Below are positions 32,615-41,312 of a DNA stretch of 64,000 bases, one piece after another. The position numbers and the translations under genes are program-made. How positions within the stretch are numbered: the first letter of the stretch is position 1; every line of letters starts with the position of its first letter. The DNA comes from Cloacibacterium rupense (GTDB lineage: Bacteria > Bacteroidota > Bacteroidia > Flavobacteriales > Weeksellaceae), in contig NZ_BMLV01000007.1 in the NCBI RefSeq assembly GCF_014645495.1, positions 1-64,000 of the forward strand, in the 5' to 3' direction. The notes below the pieces were generated by a model. That model was not told the origin of the DNA, ran no database searches, and was given only the letters and a program-made list of their open reading frames with translations.

Positions 32615-33313
32615 ATGAAAAATTTATTTACCTTCATCGCTTTATTTATTGTTTCGTTTGCTTTTTCTCAAACCAAAAATTTTATAGACCAACCTTATTT
32701 AGAAACTTCTGCCGAAGCAGATACTTTGGTCATTCCTGATAGAATTTATCTTAAAATTACCATTTCTGAAAACGACACTAAAAACAAAAAATCGGTAGAA
32801 GAATTAGAAAACATAATGGTTTCAAAACTTAAAAATCTAGGAATTGACACCAACAAACAATTGCTAATGAATGATTTAGGAAGCAGTTATAAAAAATACG
32901 CCCTTAAATCTACAGACGTAATGAAAACCAAATCTTATGATTTACTAGTATTTGATGGATTAACAGCAGGAAAAGTAATACAAGAACTCGAAAAAGAAGA
33001 TATTTCTAATATTCAATTGCTAAAAACTCAACATTCTCAGCAAGAAAAAATATTGGCAGACCTTAAAAGAAGAGCGATTATTAAAGCAAAGAAAAACGCC
33101 AATAATATTGCCAACGCAATCGGACAAAAAGCTGGTAATGCCATTTTTATTTCTGACCTTAAAGTAACAATTCCTACTAGTTCTGTACAATTTCTTAATA
33201 CATCTTTTGGCTATAATTCTCAAAAACAAAAAGAAGAATTTGAACCTTCAGACTTGAATTTCAGAAAAATAGGATTTTCGGCAAGTCTTTCTGTAAATTT
33301 TAAATTAGAATAA
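32615..33313 (+). CDS. SIMPL domain (DUF541) exported protein
   Basis: 232 residues with a signal peptide (MKNLFTFIALFIVSFAFSQ). The body fits SIMPL/DUF541: ADTLVIPDRIYLKITISEND near the start, a central helix-strand unit, then KRRAIIKAKKNANNIANAIG, the conserved amphipathic helix before the last strands. Family members (BP26, YggE) are periplasmic, form channel-like oligomers and are linked to oxidative stress. It lies 51 bases after GSCFA. Confidence 0.85.
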   Translation: MKNLFTFIALFIVSFAFSQTKNFIDQPYLETSAEADTLVIPDRIYLKITISENDTKNKKSVEELENIMVSKLKNLGIDTNKQLLMNDLGSSYKKYALKSTDVMKTKSYDLLVFDGLTAGKVIQELEKEDISNIQLLKTQHSQQEKILADLKRRAIIKAKKNANNIANAIGQKAGNAIFISDLKVTIPTSSVQFLNTSFGYNSQKQKEEFEPSDLNFRKIGFSASLSVNFKLE

Positions 33314-33345
33314 AAATCTAAACAACCAATAAAAACAAAAAAACA

Positions 33346-33684
33346 ATGGCAGGAATTAAAAATCTAGAAAATTTATCAGACGAACAAATTAACAACGAGT
33401 TGAAAAAAGGAGGGAAATTTGTAATTTTCTCTTATACCATTTCAATCATTATTATGACTTTTAGAAGAAATAGCGATATTTATTTTATAAAATCAGGAGA
33501 ATCTGCTATAGCTTACAGTTGGAAATATTCTCTAATTACCTTTTTTGCTGGTTGGTGGGGAATTCCATTTGGACCGATTTTTTCCTTTGTTTCTTTTTAC
33601 AAAAATTTTACCGGAGGAAAAGATGTGACCGCTGAAGTTATAACAGCAATAAACTCTGAACAGCCCATGAATCAACAAGTTTAA
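33346..33684 (+). CDS. Small unknown membrane-associated protein
   Basis: 112 residues, not recognised. The N-terminus is charged (SDEQINNELKKGGKFVIFSY) and the centre has two hydrophobic stretches: VIFSYTISIIIMTF (about 25-38) and YSLITFFAGWWGIPFGPIFSFVSFY (61-85), the latter with a GWWGIPFGP turn seen in small Bacteroidota membrane proteins. It lies 32 bases after SIMPL and 39 before GNAT, so co-transcription is likely. Confidence 0.7.
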   Translation: MAGIKNLENLSDEQINNELKKGGKFVIFSYTISIIIMTFRRNSDIYFIKSGESAIAYSWKYSLITFFAGWWGIPFGPIFSFVSFYKNFTGGKDVTAEVITAINSEQPMNQQV

Positions 33685-33723
33685 AACAACCATTTTTAAT
33701 AAAATTTTAGTCAAAAATTAAAA

Positions 33724-34242
33724 ATGCAAATCAGAAAACTCAATTCATCAGATTTAGAAGATCTTCAGAAAATAAGTATTCAAACCTTCAGAGAAACTTT
33801 TGAAGAAGTGAATTCTGAAGAAGATATGCAAAAATATTTAGATGAAAATTTGAGTTTAGAAAAATTAAAAAATGAACTAGAAAATCCAGACTCAGAATTT
33901 TATTTTATTGAAAATGAAAATGAAAATTTAGGTTATCTAAAATTAAATTTCGGGAATGCACAAACCGAAAATTTCAAAAAAAATCATCTTGAAATTGAAA
34001 GAATTTATGTTTTGAGAGACTTTTTAGGGCAAAAAATTGGGCAAATTATATTGAACAAAGCAATAGAAATTGGTAAAAAAAAGAACTTAGAATTTCTATG
34101 GCTCGGTGTTTGGGAAGAAAATCACAGAGCTATTAAATTTTATGAGAAAAATGGTTTTAAAGTTTTCGGAAAGCATAAATTTGTACTCGGTAAAGATGTT
34201 CAGACTGACTTATTGATGAAACTTCTAATAAACAAAAAATAA
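33724..34242 (+). CDS. GNAT-family N-acetyltransferase
   Basis: 172 residues. It has a GNAT fold by motif: LGYLKLNFG (beta4), IERIYVLRDFLGQKIGQIIL (motif A, with the acetyl-CoA-binding Q/GxxG-like turn) and WLGVWEENHRAIKFYEKNGF (motif B), ending KHKFVLGKDVQTD. It transfers acetyl groups to an unknown amine and is similar in layout to spermidine or amino-acid acetyltransferases. Cytosolic. Substrate not inferable from neighbours. Confidence 0.85.
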   Translation: MQIRKLNSSDLEDLQKISIQTFRETFEEVNSEEDMQKYLDENLSLEKLKNELENPDSEFYFIENENENLGYLKLNFGNAQTENFKKNHLEIERIYVLRDFLGQKIGQIILNKAIEIGKKKNLEFLWLGVWEENHRAIKFYEKNGFKVFGKHKFVLGKDVQTDLLMKLLINKK

Positions 34243-34307
34243 AGAATTAATATTTAAGAAAATAGAGTTAATTTTCAATTCTACATTTTCAATTTTCAAT
34301 TAAAAAA

Positions 34308-35072
34308 ATGATTGACACCCACACTCACCTATATTCCGAAGAATTCGATGAAGACAGAACAGAAATGATAAAACGTGCCATCAATAAAGGCGTTACAGAG
34401 TTTTATCTTCCTGCAATAGATTCAGATTCTCACGAAAAAATGCTTCAACTAGAAACTGAATTTCCCAATCATATTTTTGCCATGATGGGGCTACATCCTT
34501 GTTATGTAAAGCCAGAAACTTGGGAAAAAGAGTTAGAAATTATAGAAAATTATTTGAACAAAAGACCATTTCCTGCAATTGGTGAAATCGGAATTGATTT
34601 GTATTGGGACAAATCTACGCTTGACATTCAGATAAAAGCATTTGAAAAACAAATAGATTGGGCGATAGAAAGAGATTTACCCATCGTAATTCATACTAGA
34701 GAAAGTTTTGATGAAACTTTTGAAGTTTTAGAACGTAAAAAACACCCAAAGTTGCGAGGGATTTTTCATTGTTTTTCTGGAAATTTAGAACAAGCAAAAA
34801 GAGCCATAGATTTGAATTTTCTTCTCGGAATTGGCGGTGTTGTAACCTTCAAAAATGGAAAAATAGACCAATTTTTACACGAAATTCCTTTAGAAAAAAT
34901 TGTTTTAGAGACAGATTCTCCTTATTTGGCACCAGTTCCGCACCGTGGAAAGCGCAATGAAAGTTCGTATTTAGATTTGGTGGTAGGGAAATTAGTAGAT
35001 ATTTATAAAAAAGATTTTACAGAAATTGATAGAATTACGAGTGAAAATGCCCATAAAATTTTCGGGAAGTAA
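34308..35072 (+). CDS. tatD: TatD-family metal-dependent DNase
   Basis: 254 residues, typical length. Metal-site motifs: IDTHTHLYSEEFDEDR at the start (HxH), IGEIGIDLYWD, VIHTRESFDETF, GIFHCFSGN and ETDSPYLAPVPHRGKRNESS. It is a TIM-barrel metallohydrolase with DNase/exonuclease activity in characterised homologues, or D-aminoacyl-tRNA deacylase-like activity in some. Cytosolic. A bidirectional terminator separates it from the convergent rhlE. Confidence 0.93.
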   Translation: MIDTHTHLYSEEFDEDRTEMIKRAINKGVTEFYLPAIDSDSHEKMLQLETEFPNHIFAMMGLHPCYVKPETWEKELEIIENYLNKRPFPAIGEIGIDLYWDKSTLDIQIKAFEKQIDWAIERDLPIVIHTRESFDETFEVLERKKHPKLRGIFHCFSGNLEQAKRAIDLNFLLGIGGVVTFKNGKIDQFLHEIPLEKIVLETDSPYLAPVPHRGKRNESSYLDLVVGKLVDIYKKDFTEIDRITSENAHKIFGK

Positions 35073-35130
35073 TTTCACTTAAATTCGCAAAGTTTTTTAG
35101 CAATGAGCGCAAAAATTCTCGCATAATAAA

Positions 35131-35168
35131 AAAGACCGTAATAAATAATCATTGCGGTCTTTGCTTTT
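35131..35168. terminator. Bidirectional terminator between tatD and rhlE
   Basis: AAAGACCG (35131-35138) pairs with CGGTCTTT (35155-35162) across a loop, with A-rich left and T-rich right flanks. It lies between the convergent stops. Confidence 0.75.
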
Positions 35169-35189
35169 TTCTGCGCCTTTGCGTGAAAA

Positions 35190-36500
35190 CTATTTCTTTC
35201 TATAAAAAACCTTCTTTGTTGGTTTTTTGAAAGTAATATCTTCTTTTTTCTGCGGCTTTGGTCTTGGTGTAAAAGGTTTATTATTAGAATCTCTTTTTTG
35301 TTCTACCAATTTCTCTGGATGGTATGGGTGGTTTTTTACCACAGGAATTTTCTTACCAATCAACTTTTCGGTATTTCTAAGATTTACCAAATCTAAACCA
35401 TCTACAAACGAAATAGAAGTTCCTTCTGCTCCTGCCCTACCCGTTCTTCCAATTCTATGAACGTAGGTTTCCGAAACGTCTGAAAGTTCAAAATTAATCA
35501 CATATTTCAAATCATCGATATCAATTCCTCTTGCTGCAATATCTGTTGCCACCAAAACTCTGGTCTTTTTATTTTTGAAATTACTAAGAGCAGTTTGTCT
35601 GGCATTTTGAGATTTATTACCGTGAATGGCTTCTGCAGTAATATTCGTTTTTTGGAGTTTTCTGGCAATTTTATCTGAACCATGTTTAGTTCTGGCAAAA
35701 ACCAAAACTTGATCTAATTTTTGATCTTGAAGAATATGAATCAACAAGTCTAATTTATCATCTTTTTCCACAAAATAGATTGACTGATTAATGGTATCTG
35801 CGGTAGATGAAACGGGCGCTACTTCTACTTTTACAGGATGATGAAGCATAGAATTGGCTAATTCTTGAATTTCTTTAGGAAAAGTTGCCGAAAAGAAAAG
35901 CGTTTGTCTCTTTGGCGGAAGTAATTTCACAACGCGTTTTACATCATGCACAAAACCCATATCCAGCATTCTATCTGCTTCATCGAGAACAAATATTTCT
36001 AAATTTTTGAGCGAAATAATACCTTGATTAATAAAATCGAGTAATCTCCCAGGAGTTGCCACCAAAACATCTACGCCTTTTTTAAGAGCAGCTTCTTGTG
36101 CACCTTGCTTTACGCCACCAAAAATCACCAAAGTTTTCAACGGCAAATTTCTACCATAAGCTTTGAAACTTTCTTCAATCTGTATCGCCAATTCTCTGGT
36201 AGGTGTTAGAATTAAGGCTTTAATCTGATGATTTTTTGTGTTTTTATGCGATAAATTTTGCAAAATTGGAATGGCAAAAGCTGCTGTTTTACCTGTACCA
36301 GTCTGCGCAGTTCCTAATAAATCTTTACCTTCTAAAAGATGAGGAATAGCTTGCGCTTGGATAGGTGTTGGTTTTTCATAACCTTCTTTGGTAAGCGCAT
36401 CTAGAATGGGCTTAATGAGTTGTAAGTCTGTAAATAACAAATGTTTAAATTTTAAAAAATGTGTGCGGGCGAAGTGTTCTACTTCTACATTTTTGAGCAA
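35190..36500 (-). CDS. rhlE: DEAD-box RNA helicase RhlE
   Basis: 436 residues as drawn. Helicase motifs in order: TPIQAQAIP (Q motif), AQTGTGKTAAF, PTRELAIQI, ATPGRLLDF, DEADRMLDMG, SAT, VFARTKHGS, ATDIAARGID and HRIGRTGRAG, with a basic tail rich in Lys and Pro. The order and the short core fit RhlE, acting in rRNA processing and RNA decay. The first 20 residues are not family-like; a TTG codon at 36440, just before the conserved LFTDLQLIKPIL, is an alternative start. A terminator is shared with tatD. Confidence 0.9.
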   Translation of the reverse strand: MLKNVEVEHFARTHFLKFKHLLFTDLQLIKPILDALTKEGYEKPTPIQAQAIPHLLEGKDLLGTAQTGTGKTAAFAIPILQNLSHKNTKNHQIKALILTPTRELAIQIEESFKAYGRNLPLKTLVIFGGVKQGAQEAALKKGVDVLVATPGRLLDFINQGIISLKNLEIFVLDEADRMLDMGFVHDVKRVVKLLPPKRQTLFFSATFPKEIQELANSMLHHPVKVEVAPVSSTADTINQSIYFVEKDDKLDLLIHILQDQKLDQVLVFARTKHGSDKIARKLQKTNITAEAIHGNKSQNARQTALSNFKNKKTRVLVATDIAARGIDIDDLKYVINFELSDVSETYVHRIGRTGRAGAEGTSISFVDGLDLVNLRNTEKLIGKKIPVVKNHPYHPEKLVEQKRDSNNKPFTPRPKPQKKEDITFKKPTKKVFYRKK

Positions 36501-36751
36501 AAAATCAATGAAAAATTCCAGAAATTTTTAAAAAAGTATAAATACTTTTGGCTAAAGAATGCCGCGAATTATTTGGCAAAGATAGTCTTTTAGAAATAAA
36601 TGAAAAAAAACTATTATTAATACTAAAATATAAATTATAGGATTAAAATACTTCTTTAGAAATAGATTGAAAAAGCTACTTCGAGCCAATACTTTTATGA
36701 TATTTATTACCTCCAAGAATTTTCTTTTTCTCTTGAACTCCACCAAAATAA

Positions 36752-37107
36752 TTAATTGAATAACTCAAAAACAAAAAAACCATTTTTCCTTTGCTTAAAA
36801 ACAAAATCAATAGAATCTAATCTTTGTTGAGCCTTATGCTTATCAAAAATAGTTCTGTAATAAATTTTTCTTTTCTGTGGGAGAATTATTGTCTTTGATA
36901 ATTTAACATTCTCTTTATAAGCATCAGCTAATGTAAAACCAGAAAAAGCTAGTTTAGAATCTCCTTTAAATTCTAAAAATAAACTTTTATCATCACCAAA
37001 AATTTTTTCCGTTTTTTATATTCAAATTTTCCTATTTTGATATATTCTTGAGTAAAAAATATTGAGAAAGATAAAAAAGTAAATAGTGTGGTTATTAGTT
37101 TTTTCAT
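36752..37107 (-). pseudogene. Small exported-protein gene broken by one frameshift
   Basis: From the ATG at 37107 the frame gives a signal-like start (MKKLITTLFTFLSFSIFF) and runs to EYKK near 37015. It then hits a stop about 15 codons later, while the +1 frame resumes as EKIFGDDKSLFLEFKGDSK and continues to a stop at 36752-36754 with plausible residues (IILPQKRKIYYRTIFDKHK). The total length is 356 bases, one short of a multiple of three. The break is in an A-rich stretch (T-run at 37012-37017 on the + strand), so a lost base in a homopolymer explains it. Function unknown. The rest of the 619-base gap (36501-36751) holds only weak short frames. Confidence 0.55.
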
Positions 37108-37119
37108 TTATTAAAAATT

Positions 37120-38103
37120 TTACCCGTGTAATTTCTTCCAAATCACATCTTTCAGTTCTACCAATCCTTCTTGGGTAACTCCAGAGAAGAAAAGTGGTTT
37201 TAGTTTTTCAGGAAATTCTGCTGTGATTTCTTTTTTCAATTCATCATCTAATAAATCTGATTTTGAAATAGAAACGATAATGTCTTTATCTATCAATTCA
37301 GGGTTATACTCTTCTAGCTCTTTGTAGAGAATTTGATATTCTTTAAAATGATCTACAGAATCTGCAGGAATCATAAAAAGCAAGATAGAATTACGTTCGA
37401 TATGTCTTAAGAATCTATGGCCAAGACCTTTTCCTTCAGCTGCACCTTCTATAATTCCCGGGATGTCAGCCATTACAAAAGATTTGTAATTTCTGTATTC
37501 TACAATACCTAAATTGGGAGTAAGAGTAGTAAAAGCATAATCTGCAATTTTTGGTTTTGCTGCAGAAACAGCAGCTAGAAGTGTAGATTTACCAGCATTA
37601 GGAAAACCAACTAAACCAACATCTGCCAGAATTTTTAGTTCGAAAACTACATAACCTTCTTCGCCAGGCATTCCTGGCTGTGCATAACGAGGTGTTTGGT
37701 TGGTAGCTGATTTGAAATGCTCATTTCCAAGACCACCCATTCCACCTTTCATGATGATGATTTCTTGGCCGTCTTCCATAATTTCGCCAATCACCTCACC
37801 GTCTTCATTTTTTGCAATGGTACCAATAGGAACATTGATGTAAACATCTGCACCGAAAGCACCAGTCAATTGGTTTTTACCACCATTTTCGCCTCTTTCG
37901 GCTTTTACGTGACGGGTATATCGAAGCGGAAGCAACGTCCATTCTTGTGCATTGCCTCTCATAATTACGTGGCCACCTCTGCCGCCATCACCTCCATCTG
38001 GACCACCTTTAGGGATATATTTTTCCCTGCGAAGGTGTGCAGAACCAGCACCTCCGTGACCAGATTTACAATGTATTTTTACGTAATCTACAAAATTGCT
38101 CAT
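37120..38103 (-). CDS. obgE: GTPase ObgE/CgtA
   Basis: 327 residues. The N-terminal Obg domain is glycine-rich ([29 protein letters not shown], 1-158). The GTPase domain follows with GFPNAGKST (G1), DIPG (G3) and SKSD (G4). The C-terminal OCT domain of longer homologues is absent, as in many Bacteroidota proteins. It binds the 50S subunit and is needed for ribosome maturation and growth control. adk and hpt lie upstream in the same direction with repeat arrays between. Confidence 0.96.
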   Translation of the reverse strand: MSNFVDYVKIHCKSGHGGAGSAHLRREKYIPKGGPDGGDGGRGGHVIMRGNAQEWTLLPLRYTRHVKAERGENGGKNQLTGAFGADVYINVPIGTIAKNEDGEVIGEIMEDGQEIIIMKGGMGGLGNEHFKSATNQTPRYAQPGMPGEEGYVVFELKILADVGLVGFPNAGKSTLLAAVSAAKPKIADYAFTTLTPNLGIVEYRNYKSFVMADIPGIIEGAAEGKGLGHRFLRHIERNSILLFMIPADSVDHFKEYQILYKELEEYNPELIDKDIIVSISKSDLLDDELKKEITAEFPEKLKPLFFSGVTQEGLVELKDVIWKKLHG

Positions 38104-38117
38104 AAATATTTTGTTGT

Positions 38118-38201
38118 TAGTTGATAGTTGATGGTTGATGGTTGTCGGAAAATTGTATAGATTTTTTTACTAACAACCGACAACTAGCAACTAATAACTA
38201 T
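38118..38201. repeat. Inverted array of 7-base units starting at the adk stop
   Basis: The left arm (38118-38148) is TAGTTGA, TAGTTGA, TGGTTGA, TGGTTGT, CGG. The right arm (38169-38201) is the same kind of unit reversed (TAACAAC, CGACAAC, TAGCAAC, TAATAAC), so the arms pair imperfectly. The adk stop codon (38198-38200) is the first triplet of the array read on the minus strand. Confidence 0.7.
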
Positions 38202-38776
38202 TTTATTTTTTCTACTTCAGCGAAAAGTTTTTCTGCAATTTCAGCTATTTCGCCTACACCATTAATCTCTACATATTTACCTTGTTTTTTGTAAAGTTCT
38301 GCTACCTCAGCAGTTTTGGCATAATATTCTTTAATCCTGGCTCTTATTACTTCTTCATTGCTATCATCTGATCTACCGCTTGTTTCTCCTCTTTTTGTAA
38401 GTCTCTGAACTAAAATTTCATCTTCTACGATTAAAGAAAGACAAACATCTATTTTATCATTCAAAACTTCTTTTACAATTACTTCTAGAGCATCTGTTTG
38501 TACTGCAGTTCTAGGAAAACCATCAAAAATAAATCCCGCAGCATCTGTAGGTTTTTTAACCTCTTCTATTAACATATCAATGGTTACTTGGTCTGGTACC
38601 AACTGTCCTTTCTCGATAAAAGAATTGGCTAATATTCCTAATTCAGTATTGTTTTTTATATTAAAACGGAATAAATCTCCTGTAGAAATTTGCTTTAAAT
38701 TAAATTTTTCGATGAGATTCTGAGCTTGGGTTCCTTTCCCACTTCCTGGAGGCCCGAATAGAACTACGTTTATCAT
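38198..38776 (-). CDS. adk: Adenylate kinase
   Basis: 192 residues, the short-lid form. The P-loop GPPGSGKGTQ (8-17), FDGFPRTAVQTDAL for AMP/ATP handling, and RLTKRGETSGRSDD in place of a zinc lid are all present. It interconverts ATP + AMP and 2 ADP. hpt lies upstream, so this is a purine-nucleotide pair. The stop codon is part of the 7-base repeat array. Confidence 0.97.
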   Translation of the reverse strand: MINVVLFGPPGSGKGTQAQNLIEKFNLKQISTGDLFRFNIKNNTELGILANSFIEKGQLVPDQVTIDMLIEEVKKPTDAAGFIFDGFPRTAVQTDALEVIVKEVLNDKIDVCLSLIVEDEILVQRLTKRGETSGRSDDSNEEVIRARIKEYYAKTAEVAELYKKQGKYVEINGVGEIAEIAEKLFAEVEKIK

Positions 38777-38778
38777 AA

Positions 38779-38896
38779 TTAGCGGTTGGCTACTGGCAAA
38801 ATGCTCTTGGCTTTTGCGGTTACCTATTTGTAAAGTTAAAAATAATACAAAAGTTTATATTGTTATAAGCTAACAGCATAAGGCCGTCAGCCGATT
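38779..38896. repeat. Degenerate inverted repeat between hpt and adk
   Basis: Two arms, about 38781-38815 (with GCGGTTGGCTACTGGC and TGCTCTTGGCT) and about 38867-38896 (AGCTAACAGCATAAGG, GTCAGCCGATTAA), pair imperfectly along their length. The arm touching hpt starts directly at its stop codon. The centre is AT-rich and may carry the adk promoter (a near-match TAACTTTAC on the minus strand). Confidence 0.5.
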
Positions 38897-39449
38897 AATG
38901 ATTAATTCTACCTTCTTCTAATTGGTACAAATCTGGTAAATTCCTTCCCAATTCATCATAATCTAATCCGTAACCTAATACAAATTTATTTGGAATTTCT
39001 TTGGCTACATAATCTATAGGGAATCTGTTTTTGAAAACTTCTGGCTTCATCAAAAGTGAAGCTACTTTAAGCGATTTTGGGCGCTGCGTATTTTTAAAAT
39101 ATTCGAATAGACTTTCTAGAGTATTTCCTGTATCTACAATATCTTCCATCAGGATAATGTGTCTGCCTTCTACATCTTTAGTTAAATCCATTTTTTTGTA
39201 AACTATACCAGTAGATTGTGTACCAGTGTATGAACTTACTTGTAAAAATGCAATTTCGCATTCACCAGGATAATGTTTCAGAAAATCTGAAAAAAACATA
39301 ATTACCCCATTAAGAACTCCTACAAAAACAGGAACTTCGTCTTTATAATCTTCATAAACTTTAAGAGCTAATTCTTTGATAACCTCTTGCAGTTCGGCGT
39401 GCTTAAGATAGGGAACGAAAGTCTTGTCGTGAATTTTTACGCTTTCCAT
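38895..39449 (-). CDS. hpt: Hypoxanthine phosphoribosyltransferase
   Basis: 184 residues. The PRPP-binding motif is IILMEDIVDTGNTL (93-106 region); VPVFVGVLNGVIMFFSDFL forms the N-terminal core, and YVAKEIPNKFVLGYGLDYDE is the purine-binding hood and loop. It salvages hypoxanthine (and guanine) with PRPP to IMP (GMP). It has a -7 box and precedes adk. Confidence 0.95.
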   Translation of the reverse strand: MESVKIHDKTFVPYLKHAELQEVIKELALKVYEDYKDEVPVFVGVLNGVIMFFSDFLKHYPGECEIAFLQVSSYTGTQSTGIVYKKMDLTKDVEGRHIILMEDIVDTGNTLESLFEYFKNTQRPKSLKVASLLMKPEVFKNRFPIDYVAKEIPNKFVLGYGLDYDELGRNLPDLYQLEEGRINH

Positions 39450-39465
39450 AAATATTTAAGTATGT

Positions 39466-39474
39466 GCAAATTTA
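39466..39474 (-). promoter_or_regulatory. -7 box for hpt
   Basis: Minus strand TAAATTTGC, a TAnnTTTG match 16 bases before the ATG. No TTG at the -33 distance. Confidence 0.45.
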
Positions 39475-39550
39475 CGTTTTTTTTATGAATTTTATCAGTA
39501 AAATTGGTTAAATGGTATATGTTTTTGCAATAGGGATAGTAATGAAAATC

Positions 39551-39655
39551 CTTTTTATAAATTTTTTATTGAGCAATAATCTGAGAAAATTTATAAAAAG
39601 ATTGAAATGGATAGCCCGGCTTTTTCTAGCGCTGGCAATAGCTTGGCAGAAAAAG
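39551..39655. repeat. Two inverted repeats downstream of the flippase gene
   Basis: A perfect 15-bp inverted repeat (CTTTTTATAAATTTT at 39551-39565 with 39586-39600) and a second stem, CTTTTTCT (39620-39627) with AGAAAAAG (39648-39655), around a GC-richer loop. Both lie in the 230-base gap between the flippase stop and the hpt start. The second is placed like a flippase terminator but lacks a good U-run. Confidence 0.5.
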
Positions 39656-39679
39656 ATTGCCCTAAAAATTTGAGATTTC

Positions 39680-41161
39680 TTAAAATTTAAGAATAGATTT
39701 GAAAAAATCTTTATTGAGGTATTTTTCTAGCGGATAAATTTTCATAAAATGATTTCCAAAGAAGAAAATAACCAAAACCAAAGCTGGTTTGTATACCAAA
39801 TTAATAAAATGATGACTAAAATCTGGCAAAATTATAGCTACTGAAATGGCTAAAGTAGATAAAATAATGCTGTATAACATCTCTATAGTAAACGGAGAAA
39901 CCTTGAATTTATAGTAATTAAAAGCGATTTTTGCTAAATTAAATGCCGTAAGCGAAATAGCGTAAGAAATGGAAATTCCTAAAATTCCTAAAGAAGTTTT
40001 GTGAATAAAATAAAAATTAAGAACCGTTGTAAGAACCGCCAAAAATAGCATAACATAGATATTAAAACGGTAATACTTAGACATCGAAATGATATGCCCA
40101 TTAAAACCTGTAGCCAATTCGAAAAGCAACGCAAAACCAATGACCCAGATTAATGGCTGCGCTTCTAGCAAAGATTTGCCTGCTTTTGGCATAAATTCGG
40201 TAAGGTAAGGATAGCCAACCGCAATGCAAGAAAACAAGACCAAACCTAGAAAAAATAAACTAAGTGACGTTTTTTTGTAATATATATCTAAGTCTTTGAT
40301 GGTTTTTTCGGCAATATGCTTTCTTATAATGGGTGCCGAAATATTATACAATCCCATGGCTGGAATGCTGATGAGCTGAACGATAGAAAGAATGGTAGCA
40401 TAAACCCCGTTTTCCTCAAAAGACAAATATTCGCTAATCATATAACTAGAAATATTGAGTGCCAAAACGCTGCCCAAATTCCCCAAAAATCCGTAAAAAC
40501 TATAGCTGAAAACTTCTTTCCAAAAATGATTTTGTTTGAGATAATCTGTGCTAAAGTCTAGTTGAATTTTCTCTAATTTATTCGTGTAAAAAATATACCC
40601 GAAAAAACTCAATAGAAAAATCGCAAAAAATACAACGAATGAAATGCTTTCTACATCTACAAACACAAACAACCCAAAGGCTAATAAATTGGCAATTTTC
40701 GGGAATAAATTCTCAAAAATATTAGGCACAACAATCCTTTTGAAATTAGAAATATATTTGTTAAAAACCGAAGACAGTGACAAAACCAAAATAAGCGGAA
40801 CAATCACTTTCCTTAAACTCCAGAGCTTAGAATTTTCCTTAAGACTTGGAAAAAAATAAAAAACCGCGAAAAATATGGCGGTAAAAAACACAAAATTTAT
40901 CGTAACCAAAAGCAATGACCAAGAGAGAAAATTCTGTTGTTTATTGACTTCTTTTAATCTACCGAAAAAATAAACATTAGAAAAAGACAAGCCAAAAACC
41001 ACCACCGTCATATACATTTGAGCGGCTGGCAAAATATAGCGCAACTTGCCGTAATAATCTAGATTGCTCGGAAAAATGAAAACAGCAGAAACCATCCCGA
41101 TTAAAAATCCAAGATAACCAATGATGGAATATTTAAAACTTTGTCTGGCTACTACGCTCAT
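39680..41161 (-). CDS. Polysaccharide flippase (Wzx/MATE-type)
   Basis: 493 residues with about 14 hydrophobic segments spread along the chain, the layout of oligosaccharide flippases of the MVF superfamily. YSIIGYLGFLIGMVSAVFIFP near the N-terminus and a second GFLGNLGSVLALNISSYMISEYLS block at mid-chain mark the two halves. It should move lipid-linked surface glycan units across the inner membrane. Glycosyltransferase and FkbM genes lie upstream in the same direction. No Wzy polymerase is visible nearby. Confidence 0.85.
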   Translation of the reverse strand: MSVVARQSFKYSIIGYLGFLIGMVSAVFIFPSNLDYYGKLRYILPAAQMYMTVVVFGLSFSNVYFFGRLKEVNKQQNFLSWSLLLVTINFVFFTAIFFAVFYFFPSLKENSKLWSLRKVIVPLILVLSLSSVFNKYISNFKRIVVPNIFENLFPKIANLLAFGLFVFVDVESISFVVFFAIFLLSFFGYIFYTNKLEKIQLDFSTDYLKQNHFWKEVFSYSFYGFLGNLGSVLALNISSYMISEYLSFEENGVYATILSIVQLISIPAMGLYNISAPIIRKHIAEKTIKDLDIYYKKTSLSLFFLGLVLFSCIAVGYPYLTEFMPKAGKSLLEAQPLIWVIGFALLFELATGFNGHIISMSKYYRFNIYVMLFLAVLTTVLNFYFIHKTSLGILGISISYAISLTAFNLAKIAFNYYKFKVSPFTIEMLYSIILSTLAISVAIILPDFSHHFINLVYKPALVLVIFFFGNHFMKIYPLEKYLNKDFFKSILKF

Positions 41162-41165
41162 TCTT

Positions 41166-41312
41166 TTTTGTTGTTAAGTTGTTGAGTTGTAAAATTGTAA
41201 AGCTGTTGAGTTCTTGAGTTGTTGAATTGTGAAATCGTGAAAATGTAAAGTTTAAAATTAATTTTTAACAGTTTTACGATTTTACAGTTTTGCGATTTTA
41301 CGATTTTGCAAT
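41166..41312. repeat. Inverted array of 8-base units between fkbM and the flippase
   Basis: About ten degenerate units (GAGTTGTT, AAATTGTA, GAATTGTG, AAATCGTG) fill 41166-41251. A reverse set (CGATTTTA, CAGTTTTG, CGATTTTG) fills 41269-41312. The two halves pair imperfectly. The FkbM stop codon at 41298-41300 lies inside a unit, so the last residues of the protein are encoded by the array. Confidence 0.7.

Noticed and set aside
36552-36746. 64-residue minus-strand protein with one hydrophobic segment
   Set aside because: Starts at a TTG, no family, and overlaps other weak frames; left as unassigned AT-rich sequence, though a small membrane protein cannot be fully excluded.
37717-38124. 135-residue + strand reading frame opposite obgE
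   Set aside because: Antisense to conserved glycine-rich Obg sequence; a codon shadow.
41166-41312. CRISPR array
   Set aside because: Units are 8 bases, variable, and have no spacers; the array is partly inverted. No cas genes.
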